5,952 bases of DNA from Campylobacteraceae bacterium (GTDB lineage: Bacteria; Campylobacterota; Campylobacteria; Campylobacterales; Sulfurovaceae): the NCBI GenBank assembly GCA_026985655.1, contig JALSQB010000001.1, positions 1 through 5,952 on the forward strand, written 5' to 3'. Positions 1 through 5,640 of this stretch are shown one piece after another. The notes under the pieces were generated by a model that searched no databases, was not told the origin of the DNA, and worked only from the letters and a program-made list of their open reading frames with translations. The first letter of the stretch is position 1; every line of letters starts with the position of its first letter. A program made the position numbers and the translations under genes.

Positions 1-539
1 GTTATTTTGATTCGGAATTGACCTATTTTAATGAAAATTCTCAACACCGTTCTACGGCTTATGTCGGGTTTATTAACAAATCCTATAAAGCAGGAGTTGA
101 ACAGATGCAGTTTATCTCACCGACACAAGCCAACGAAAGAGCCTACAAGCTTCACATGGGTTTCAAACATAAAAGTTTATATGCTGAAACAGGGTTTATT
201 GATGTTTACGATGGAGCATTACGTAATATTTATGCCTTTGGAGGAAGTGAGTTTAATGCCTTTGGACTCACCTCTTTTCTCAATAACCAAAATGCTCAAA
301 ATGGCTATGTCGATTTCGTCTATAACAAGCGACCTTTTTATGCCAAAGTACATTTAGGTCAAACAAATTTTGACTTTGGTACTTCTAGCTATGTAGGCAA
401 AGAGGCAGGATTAACGCTTGGCTACCAATACAGACAACTCCACGGAACGCTTCAAGCGATGACTCAAAAAAGTGACCAAGTAGGTTTTTTCGGAAACCGT
501 ACCTCTTGGGTTCACACCAATTTAGAATATAGGTTTTAA
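1..539 (+). CDS. Outer-membrane beta-barrel protein, porin-like, C-terminal part (5' end outside window)
   Basis: The reading frame is open from the left edge (first full codon at position 3) to TAA at 537-539, so 178 C-terminal residues are visible and the true start lies upstream. The sequence alternates hydrophobic and polar residues with many aromatics (for example YVDFVYNKRPFYAKVHLG, AGLTLGYQYRQLHGTLQAM) and ends in NLEYRF. That is the pattern of amphipathic beta strands closed by the C-terminal Phe recognised by the BAM assembly machinery. By family knowledge this fits an OprD/Opr-type porin of Campylobacterota, which would let small solutes cross the outer membrane, but no substrate can be read from this fragment. 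The TTG at 18 is not a credible start because the frame continues upstream of it. The stop overlaps the next gene's ATG, implying translational coupling. Another outer-membrane barrel class is possible; the barrel call is firmer than the porin call. Confidence 0.65.
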   Translation, partial: YFDSELTYFNENSQHRSTAYVGFINKSYKAGVEQMQFISPTQANERAYKLHMGFKHKSLYAETGFIDVYDGALRNIYAFGGSEFNAFGLTSFLNNQNAQNGYVDFVYNKRPFYAKVHLGQTNFDFGTSSYVGKEAGLTLGYQYRQLHGTLQAMTQKSDQVGFFGNRTSWVHTNLEYRF

Positions 540-958
540 TGATGAAAAAGATGCTTTTACTCCTTCTAGCTGTTATGGTTTTATATGCTGCGATGAACCA
601 CAAATTTTTAGAAGCAATGACCTACTTACATGACAATGACACAAGCAACGATGCTAAAGCTGTGGCACTTTTAAAAGATGCCATTAACAACGACTCTGAC
701 CGAAAATCGGCGTTTCTTTTGGGCTACTACTACAAAACAGCTAAGTTCAACAACATTAACCTAAGTGCTTCACACCAAAACTACTTAAAAGCTACTCAAT
801 GGGGTGACAAAGAGGCAAAAATGATTGTGGCGTGGAACTTCTACAAAGGAAGAGGCTGTCAAAAAGACATTGCCAAATCTAAAGAGTTACTCACTCAACT
901 TGCCATTGCAGGAAACGATAAAGCCAAAGAGGTTTTAAAATTTGTGATTAGAAATTAG
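539..958 (+). CDS. Small exported or membrane-anchored Sel1-repeat protein
   Basis: This encodes 139 residues. Residues 1-18 are a short Met-Lys-Lys start plus a hydrophobic run (MLLLLLAVMVLYAA), so it is either a signal peptide or an N-terminal anchor placing the rest in the periplasm; no lipobox is present. Residues about 38-70 and 91-126 match Sel1/TPR-like alpha-alpha hairpins, the second being clearest: A93, A98, then YKGRG (102-106), KDIAKSKELL (109-118) and AIAGNDKAKEVL (122-133). Sel1 repeats generally mediate protein-protein contacts; the partner is unknown. The ATG overlaps the porin stop (TAATG, 537-541), and a second ATG follows immediately, so the start is uncertain by one codon. 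Only a weak AGG lies upstream (531-533), consistent with coupled translation. The histidine kinase starts 13 nt downstream, so it may be an accessory envelope sensor or scaffold for that system, which is inference. Confidence 0.75.
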   Translation: MMKKMLLLLLAVMVLYAAMNHKFLEAMTYLHDNDTSNDAKAVALLKDAINNDSDRKSAFLLGYYYKTAKFNNINLSASHQNYLKATQWGDKEAKMIVAWNFYKGRGCQKDIAKSKELLTQLAIAGNDKAKEVLKFVIRN

Positions 959-971
959 AACAGAGTAAACC

Positions 972-2366
972 ATGCAAAAGCTACCAGATAAACTCTCTCG
1001 TTTTTTTCGTTCATCTAGTAGCTTTAAAGAGGAGGAGTGGGTACTAAAATACCAAATCAACACCATGCTTCTCTTCTCTTTTTTCTTTGGGATTGGGGTC
1101 TTTTTTTTCTCTATCTTTCGTTTTGTAGAGGGCAACTACATTGTGGCATTGAGTCAAATTATCTTCTCCACGTTTTCACTCTATGGATTTATGCAATTAA
1201 AAAGAGAAAAAAAACTTTACCCTCCCTATGCCTTAAGCTTTTTTATACTCTTTTTTATCTATTCAGGTATTCTTTTTTTCTATGTTCCACAAAATACGCT
1301 TAACATATTATGGATTATTACTGCTCCTATTTTAATTTTCTTTTTTCTCAACAAAAGAGGGGGAATGGCCATGTTCCTTTTGATTTTTGGCTTTATACTC
1401 TACCTCATCGCTTCAAATTACCCTTACAACAATGCTGAATTTATTACGCTTTTAGCCTCTTTTTTTATCACCTCTTACATGATGTATATGTATGAAAAAA
1501 TCAAAGCCAAAGAGCAAAAAAGGCTTTTATATTATGGTAAAAGATTAGAAAAAGAGGTCGCAAACAAAACCAAAGAGCTAAAACAGCTCAATGAAACGTT
1601 AGAACAACGCATTGAGCAAGAGGTACAACGTCGTCAAACCCAAGAGCAGATGCTTTATGCTCAAAACCGTTTAGCAAACATGGGCATGATGATAGACTCC
1701 ATCGCCCACCAGTGGCGACAACCCTTAACGCACATCAATACCATTTTAATGAACATCTCACGAAAAGCTGAATTAGAACCTGAAAACATTGAGTATATTG
1801 ATGACAAAGTAGAAGATATTTTTAATATCACCCAACATATGTCACAAACCATTAATGATTTTAGAAACTTACTTAGTCCTAAAAAAGAGCAAACTACTTT
1901 CTCACTCAATGAGTTAATAGAGAGTATTTTTACCCTTATGAAAGATATGCTACAAGAGCTAGAGATTATCTTTAATCCACAAGAAGAAATCTACCTGCAA
2001 AGCAATAAAAATGAACTTTCACAAGTGATTTTAATTGTCTTACAAAACGCCATAGAAGCCCTAAAAGAGAATAACATCGCACATAAATGCATTGAAATCA
2101 AATTGACAACTTTAAAGCAAGAGGTGCTTATTGAGATTATTGACAATGCCAACGGCATTCCAGAAGATAAAATGGAACAGATTTTTAAGCCTTATTTCAC
2201 CACCAAAACTTCAAAATCAGCCACAGGATTAGGACTCTATATCTCCAAACTCATTATGGAGCATAGCTTAAAAGGAGAAATATCTTTTCAAAATACCCAC
2301 AATGGCGTAAATTTTAGCATTGTTTTACCTTTGATTACGATTGTTGGTCATAATAAACCAATTTAA
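972..2366 (+). CDS. Six-transmembrane sensor histidine kinase
   Basis: This encodes 464 residues. Six hydrophobic segments lie near residues 32-51, 56-76, 84-104, 109-126, 131-148 and 156-174, joined by short loops, so there is no sizeable periplasmic sensor domain and no evident HAMP or PAS domain. A charged coiled coil (about 174-232) leads to the dimerisation/phosphotransfer domain with H-box IAHQWRQPL; H246 is the predicted phosphorylated histidine. The ATPase domain follows: N-box LQNAIEAL (N359), G1 box DNANGIP (391-397, Ala in place of the usual first Gly), F-box region FKPYFTTK (405-412) and G2 box GLGLYISK (419-426). All parts needed for autophosphorylation are present. The start at 972 has only a weak AGAG (962-965) and follows the Sel1 gene by 13 nt, suggesting read-through translation in an operon. 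The partner regulator follows 21 nt downstream. The signal is unknown; the architecture suggests sensing in or at the membrane. Confidence 0.93.
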   Translation: MQKLPDKLSRFFRSSSSFKEEEWVLKYQINTMLLFSFFFGIGVFFFSIFRFVEGNYIVALSQIIFSTFSLYGFMQLKREKKLYPPYALSFFILFFIYSGILFFYVPQNTLNILWIITAPILIFFFLNKRGGMAMFLLIFGFILYLIASNYPYNNAEFITLLASFFITSYMMYMYEKIKAKEQKRLLYYGKRLEKEVANKTKELKQLNETLEQRIEQEVQRRQTQEQMLYAQNRLANMGMMIDSIAHQWRQPLTHINTILMNISRKAELEPENIEYIDDKVEDIFNITQHMSQTINDFRNLLSPKKEQTTFSLNELIESIFTLMKDMLQELEIIFNPQEEIYLQSNKNELSQVILIVLQNAIEALKENNIAHKCIEIKLTTLKQEVLIEIIDNANGIPEDKMEQIFKPYFTTKTSKSATGLGLYISKLIMEHSLKGEISFQNTHNGVNFSIVLPLITIVGHNKPI

Positions 2367-2373
2367 TAACTTT

Positions 2374-2381
2374 GAAAGGAG
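2374..2381 (+). promoter_or_regulatory. Strong ribosome binding site of the response regulator
   Basis: GAAAGGAG sits 6 nt before the ATG at 2388 and fixes that start. It is a much better Shine-Dalgarno site than that of the upstream kinase, which may yield more regulator than sensor, as is usual for two-component pairs. Confidence 0.75.
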
Positions 2382-2387
2382 TACCTC

Positions 2388-3071
2388 ATGGTCTCAATCT
2401 TAAAAAACTACTCTATTTTATATGTCGAAGATGAACCAGCCATTCAAGCCGATATGAATGAGTACTTACAAAGTTATTTTAAAGAGGTTTTTTTAGCTTC
2501 TAATGGCGAAGAGGCACTCACCCTTTATGAGCAGTATCAACCAGATGTACTACTGCTTGACATTGGTATTCCAAAGATTAGTGGTTTAAGTGTTGCCAAA
2601 ACCATACGCCAAGAGAACAGCAAGGTAAAGATACTCATGCTCACAGCCCACAGTGAAGTTGAGGTTTTACTTGAAGCCACAGAGTTAAAACTCACCAAAT
2701 ACCTGTTAAAACCCATCTCACCAAAAGCCTTTAAAGAGAGCATGAAAATTTTAGCCCATGAGTTTCATCGGCAAAGTAAACACTGCATTAGCCTAGATGA
2801 ACATACGTGTTGGGACACCCAAGCCAAAACCTTACGCACACACAACAGACTAATCAGTTTACGCGAAAAAGAGCTAAGACTCCTAGAACTCTTCTTAAAC
2901 CACAGATGCCAAACAGTTAGCTATGAAGACATTATGGTTGCCATTTGGGAAGACTCTTTTGAGCGAGAAATCTCCATAGACTCGGTCAAAAACCAAGTCA
3001 GCCAACTGCGTAAAAAACTACCCAAAGATATGATTAGCAGTGTTTATGGGCAAGGTTATATTTTTCATTAG
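2388..3071 (+). CDS. OmpR/PhoB-family response regulator
   Basis: This encodes 227 residues, the usual length for this family. The receiver domain covers about residues 6-122: acidic pair E14-D15 in LYVEDE, phospho-acceptor D58 in LLLDIGIPKISG, switch Thr T86 in MLTAH, and conserved Lys K108 in LLKPI. The C-terminal winged-helix DNA-binding domain covers about 135-227, with LREKELRLLELFL (158-170), a recognition-helix region SIDSVKNQVSQLRKKL (196-211) and the wing-end motif YGQGYIFH at the extreme C terminus. All phosphorylation residues are intact. The gene begins 21 nt after the kinase stop, so the two are almost certainly a cognate pair in one operon. Such regulators usually bind tandem direct repeats near promoters; candidate targets are the CAAACTTT motifs 110-155 nt downstream of this gene, but that link is inference. 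The symbol cannot be assigned because many paralogues share this architecture. Confidence 0.94.
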   Translation: MVSILKNYSILYVEDEPAIQADMNEYLQSYFKEVFLASNGEEALTLYEQYQPDVLLLDIGIPKISGLSVAKTIRQENSKVKILMLTAHSEVEVLLEATELKLTKYLLKPISPKAFKESMKILAHEFHRQSKHCISLDEHTCWDTQAKTLRTHNRLISLREKELRLLELFLNHRCQTVSYEDIMVAIWEDSFEREISIDSVKNQVSQLRKKLPKDMISSVYGQGYIFH

Positions 3072-3094
3072 AAAATCTAATAATCATTTTTTCA

Positions 3095-3131
3095 CTTTTT
3101 TTCACACTTCATTACCCTTTTGTATCATAAT
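3095..3131 (+). promoter_or_regulatory. Possible upstream promoter with spaced T-tracts
   Basis: Two T-runs (TTTTTTCAC then TTTTTTTCAC) and a shorter TTTT run precede TATCATAAT (3123-3131). In Campylobacter and relatives, sigma-70 promoters often lack a -35 box and carry spaced T-tracts upstream of the -10. The -10 match is imperfect, and these T-tracts could equally help end transcription of the preceding operon. Confidence 0.25.
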
Positions 3132-3137
3132 TACTTT

Positions 3138-3155
3138 AAGTTAATTGTTTAACTT
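3138..3155. repeat. Perfect 7-bp inverted repeat; operator or weak terminator
   Basis: AAGTTAA (3138-3144) and TTAACTT (3149-3155) are perfect complements around a TTGT loop. The right arm is followed by TGTTTTTTATTAT, so an RNA hairpin plus U-tract ending the response-regulator transcript is conceivable. However, the stem has only one G-C pair and would be unstable. A dyad bound by a regulator of the lipoprotein promoter is the alternative. Confidence 0.35.
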
Positions 3156-3186
3156 TGTTTTTTATTATAGAAAAAGTTTTCTGTTA

Positions 3187-3225
3187 AAAGTTTGTTCATC
3201 AAACTTTCAACAAACACAAACTTTC
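3187..3225. promoter_or_regulatory. Cluster of three CAAACTTT motifs (candidate operator)
   Basis: CAAACTTTC occurs at 3200-3208 and again at 3217-3225, a 17-bp start-to-start spacing. The 8-base core occurs inverted at 3187-3194 (AAAGTTTG), giving a perfect inverted repeat with the first direct copy around a 5-nt loop. The last copy abuts the TATAAT box at 3226. A protein bound here would overlap RNA polymerase. The neighbouring OmpR-type regulator is an obvious candidate, although its family commonly uses repeats spaced about 10-11 bp. Confidence 0.5.
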
Positions 3226-3231
3226 TATAAT
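3199..3231 (+). promoter_or_regulatory. Lipoprotein promoter: 18-nt element plus TATAAT
   Basis: A consensus TATAAT -10 box (3226-3231) predicts a start near 3238 and a leader of about 62 nt. Upstream lies TCAAACTTTCAACAAACA (3199-3216), which recurs exactly upstream of the small ORF at 5474-5491, in both cases 9 nt before TATAAT. The -35 region has no good TTGACA match, so the shared element may replace it, either as an activator site or as an unusual -35 region. The identical element and spacing at two places make the promoter call strong. Confidence 0.7.
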
Positions 3232-3254
3232 CCACTTAACAAACAACAAGAGAC

Positions 3255-3270
3255 GCTAAAGCGATTTAGC
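3255..3270 (+). other. 5'-UTR hairpin with GCGA tetraloop
   Basis: GCTAAA (3255-3260), GCGA (3261-3264) and TTTAGC (3265-3270) form a perfect 6-bp stem closed by a GNRA-type tetraloop, within the predicted leader and ending 29 nt before the ATG. It may stabilise the mRNA or keep the ribosome site free. It does not occlude the Shine-Dalgarno at 3288-3293. No riboswitch class is recognised. Confidence 0.45.
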
Positions 3271-3299
3271 CAACTTAGATTAAATTTAAAGGATTTATT

Positions 3300-5423
3300 A
3301 TGACAACAAGAAACATTACAACACTATCACTTATTACAATAGCTATCTTAAGCTTAAACGGATGTGGAGGAGATTCTACTCCTACTAAAAGTTCTGAGCA
3401 ATCGGTCAGTTCTATTACTAAACTGTCAGAAGCGAGTCAAAAACATTCAGATACTGATTGGGAGGTACTTACAGGTCAAATTACAGACCTTGATAAACCA
3501 GAAAAATTTAATACAATGCTTGAAGGAAGTATTGAAAAAAATATTGTGGCATTAACCTCAGTAGGCATTGACAAAGAAGTAGCTTATGCTATGAATTCAG
3601 ACCATATGTATGATGACCTAGTAGAGCTTCAAATCGAAGATTTAGACAATGAAGTGCTTACAGAGTGTAAAGAAGATGATAACTGTAAAGAAGAAGCATA
3701 TGCCTCTCTTAGTGAGAGTCTTGGGATTGACAAAGAAGTGGCTTATGCTATGGCTGAAGATTTTCATAAAGAGAACAATACCACACTTGTTAATGATGCC
3801 TTGGTAGAAAAATTTACTTGTGATGCAGGTGAAGTCAAAACCGTACGACACTATGGGCTTGAAGATGTCTTTTCTACAGCCAATGGAGCAGAACCAAGCT
3901 ATCAATACCCATCTGATATTGATCAGAATATGATTAATTACAATAACAATGTAAATGCTGGATTTGCAAATTATGATGAAACACATAATAACCGTCTATT
4001 TTTAGACGATATTAATAATTTACCTGTTGGAATTACAAAAGGTAGATTTTATATTGGACTAAAAAGTAATGGTAGCTCATTACAGGGGAATGATACCATT
4101 AGCCTAGGAGATTTTTCAGGAACAAATAATAGATATGCCAAAGCCTTAACAGGACTACAAGGAGATGGTTGGCAAAAAGATTTAGTAAGTAATACTAATC
4201 CAACTACGGCTATTTACTCCAATGATTTGAGTAATATTCCGTTAAACATGCAAGCAGGGAATACAACAGACACACTCTTAACCCTTGTTGAAAATAACCA
4301 ACGTTTTGGGGCATATGTGCAAGATGATACCTCTGTAGATTTCATTACCGTGGCTACTTGTTCTAAAAAAGACCCAATTAAAGAGATAGAAACCGTCGTC
4401 AATAAGTTTGAATGTTCTGAAAAAGAGACCATGATGAAAATCTTAGGTGGGAAAATTGATGCCCTAGCCCCTGGCGTTGATAATGCCACACCATCTACTA
4501 GTTTAGATGGAAATGTTAATTATTATCAACTAACAGGTTATGACCAAACCCATCCAAATAAAACGTTATTAGATACTTTAGATTTATCGAATGTTTCAGG
4601 AACAATTACAAAAGCAGAATTTAACATGGGATACAAATCATTAGGTAATCCATTAACAGGAAATGATACCGTTCATATTGGTGAATATGGGGTGAATCAC
4701 TCAGGTGGTAGATATATTTTATACCCTAATGGAACAAATGTAGATGAACCATTATGGGCAATAACTTCTATCACTAATGGAGAAATTGTTCGTAAAGTCA
4801 ATTTAGCAGATATTAGCCCTACAGCAACGCCTACTATGACGATGCTTGATTGGATTCAAGGTAAATCTGCATTTGATGTCGTAGTAGAAGATGACACAGC
4901 AGTAGATTTTGCACAACTTAATCTTTGTGTTGCTGAAAAGTGTGGTGAAGATGTAGAGATTGATTTGAGCCAACTTGCAAACTGGACAAATAAACCAAAT
5001 GATGCTGTTGAAAACAATGTATTTAATGGAACACAATACCAAGGTGTATGGGATGATACCTTAAACTGGTTTGACTTTGAAAATAGTCATAGTGATGAAG
5101 TTTTAGAGATTCCATTCTGTGCTTGTGGCGACACACTTGTAGATATTAAAAACTTTAAAGCTGACAACAATGCAACGATTAAACTTGACTCTACCCTAGT
5201 AGCTTCACAACAAGGAGCTGACCAACTAGCCATGATAAGAGATGACATGACTAAAAATGGTGTCAATGGAAACCATGTAGATGGCACTCAAAGTGTAGCA
5301 GGAACAGGTACAGGTGTTAATCATACGCTAAGAGTAGATGTACATAACTTTGGCTCTGAATTTGGTGTAGCAATGAAAGGTACACTTAACTTTAGAGGTC
5401 ATTTAGGTCAATGTGCTAAATAG
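3300..5423 (+). CDS. Large modular surface or periplasmic lipoprotein of unknown function
   Basis: This encodes 707 residues, with AAAGGA (3288-3293) 6 nt before the ATG. Residues 1-21 are a lipoprotein signal peptide with lipobox L19-N20-G21-C22; mature residue 2 is Gly, so outer-membrane sorting is plausible. Residues 31-170 are acidic and probably helical, with a repeated SxGIDKEVAYAM (87-98 and 140-151). Two paralogous modules follow: 169-354 and 368-543. Both begin V-x-KF-x-C and share YD-x-THxN, ITKxxF, G-x-KS, L-x-GNDT, DDT-x-VDF and a terminal Cys (C174/C354, C372/C543). They look beta-rich and extracellular. The C-terminal module (about 544-707) differs: CACG at 607-610, then a strand-rich end HTLRVDVHNFG...GTLNFRGHLGQC with C705. 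The cysteines suggest disulfides in an oxidising compartment. No catalytic motif is seen; adhesion or ligand binding is a guess. It sits just downstream of a two-component system with its own promoter. Confidence 0.88.
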   Translation: MTTRNITTLSLITIAILSLNGCGGDSTPTKSSEQSVSSITKLSEASQKHSDTDWEVLTGQITDLDKPEKFNTMLEGSIEKNIVALTSVGIDKEVAYAMNSDHMYDDLVELQIEDLDNEVLTECKEDDNCKEEAYASLSESLGIDKEVAYAMAEDFHKENNTTLVNDALVEKFTCDAGEVKTVRHYGLEDVFSTANGAEPSYQYPSDIDQNMINYNNNVNAGFANYDETHNNRLFLDDINNLPVGITKGRFYIGLKSNGSSLQGNDTISLGDFSGTNNRYAKALTGLQGDGWQKDLVSNTNPTTAIYSNDLSNIPLNMQAGNTTDTLLTLVENNQRFGAYVQDDTSVDFITVATCSKKDPIKEIETVVNKFECSEKETMMKILGGKIDALAPGVDNATPSTSLDGNVNYYQLTGYDQTHPNKTLLDTLDLSNVSGTITKAEFNMGYKSLGNPLTGNDTVHIGEYGVNHSGGRYILYPNGTNVDEPLWAITSITNGEIVRKVNLADISPTATPTMTMLDWIQGKSAFDVVVEDDTAVDFAQLNLCVAEKCGEDVEIDLSQLANWTNKPNDAVENNVFNGTQYQGVWDDTLNWFDFENSHSDEVLEIPFCACGDTLVDIKNFKADNNATIKLDSTLVASQQGADQLAMIRDDMTKNGVNGNHVDGTQSVAGTGTGVNHTLRVDVHNFGSEFGVAMKGTLNFRGHLGQCAK
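3567..3752 (+). repeat. Intragenic 27-bp direct repeat, 159 bp apart
   Basis: The stretch encoding IDKEVAYAM occurs at 3567-3593 and 3726-3752 with a single synonymous difference (GTA versus GTG for Val). The 159-bp offset equals 53 codons, so an in-frame deletion or expansion would be tolerated. The flanks share little sequence, which suggests an old helical-repeat duplication or local gene conversion keeping the core alike. Confidence 0.75.
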
Positions 5424-5439
5424 AGACCTTTCAACCCTC

Positions 5440-5467
5440 GGCGGGAGTTTTCTTCCTTTCTCCTGCC
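5440..5467. terminator. Stem-loop after the lipoprotein gene, candidate terminator
   Basis: GGCGGGAG (5440-5447) pairs with CTCCTGCC (5460-5467) over 8 bp including one G-U wobble. The 12-nt loop is pyrimidine-only (TTTTCTTCCTTT). It lies 16 nt after the lipoprotein stop and is unusually GC-rich for this window. No U-tract follows on either strand, so it is not a textbook intrinsic terminator. It could be an mRNA 3'-end stabiliser or a Rho-assisted site. Confidence 0.4.
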
Positions 5468-5473
5468 ACTTCT

Positions 5474-5506
5474 TCAAACTTTCAACAAACATTTTCCTCC
5501 TATAAT
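5474..5506 (+). promoter_or_regulatory. Second copy of the 18-nt element plus TATAAT promoter
   Basis: TCAAACTTTCAACAAACA (5474-5491) is identical to 3199-3216, and TATAAT (5501-5506) follows at the same 9-nt distance. The nine intervening bases differ between the two copies (CAAACTTTC versus TTTTCCTCC), so the 18-nt block and the -10 are what is conserved. The predicted start is near 5513, with a short leader of about 26 nt before the ATG at 5539. Only one CAAACTTTC motif is present here, so regulation may differ from the lipoprotein promoter. Confidence 0.65.
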
Positions 5507-5538
5507 TAATTTGAAAACACATCAAAAAAGGAAACATC

Positions 5539-5640
5539 ATGAAACTTCAAATTAGCCTCACACTCATTAGCATCTTAAGCCTAAACATTCTCTACAAAGT
5601 AGTATTTGGAGCAACTCTTTTGGTTGAGTTTGGGGTTTAA
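5539..5640 (+). CDS. 33-residue hydrophobic ORF, small membrane protein or vestigial signal peptide
   Basis: The ORF has a good Shine-Dalgarno (AAGGA, 5528-5532), a TATAAT promoter upstream, ATG at 5539 and TAA at 5638-5640. It encodes a short Lys-containing start, a hydrophobic stretch (ISLTLISILSLNILY), a single Lys, then another hydrophobic tail (VVFGATLLVEFGV). The segment ISILSLN resembles the lipoprotein signal peptide (IAILSLN), and the DNA there matches at 14 of 15 bases (5572-5586 versus 3345-3359), but the Gly-Cys of the lipobox is replaced by Ile-Leu. It is either a genuine one-span small membrane protein or the surviving 5' end of a duplicated lipoprotein gene. Its stop overlaps the stop of the convergent metallopeptidase gene by 2 nt. 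It was called from its translation signals rather than from homology. Confidence 0.45.
   Translation: MKLQISLTLISILSLNILYKVVFGATLLVEFGV

Noticed and set aside
31..357. Plus-strand ORF of 108 codons overlapping the barrel gene
   Set aside because: The other frame gives amphipathic strands and a proper C-terminal Phe through the whole stretch; this one has no recognisable domain.
385..603. Minus-strand ORF across the porin/Sel1 junction
   Set aside because: It spans two genes supported on the plus strand and shows no protein signature.
1001..1279. Poly-T runs in the kinase gene (T7 at 1001-1007, T8 at 1101-1108, T7 at 1273-1279) as phase-variation tracts
   Set aside because: They encode Phe-rich stretches near or within the membrane helices, which explains the T bias, and phase variation in this phylum more often uses G/C tracts. 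No frame disruption is present.
3171..3189. AAAAGTTTT / AAAAGTTTG as an additional direct-repeat operator copy
   Set aside because: The match of AAAAGTTTT to the motif is only partial and A/T runs are frequent here; it cannot be separated from background composition.
3642..3986. Minus-strand ORF of 114 codons inside the lipoprotein gene
   Set aside because: It is antisense to a well-supported coding region, rich in Ile/Phe/Cys as expected from reverse reading of Asp/Glu/Asn-rich codons, and no promoter was identified.
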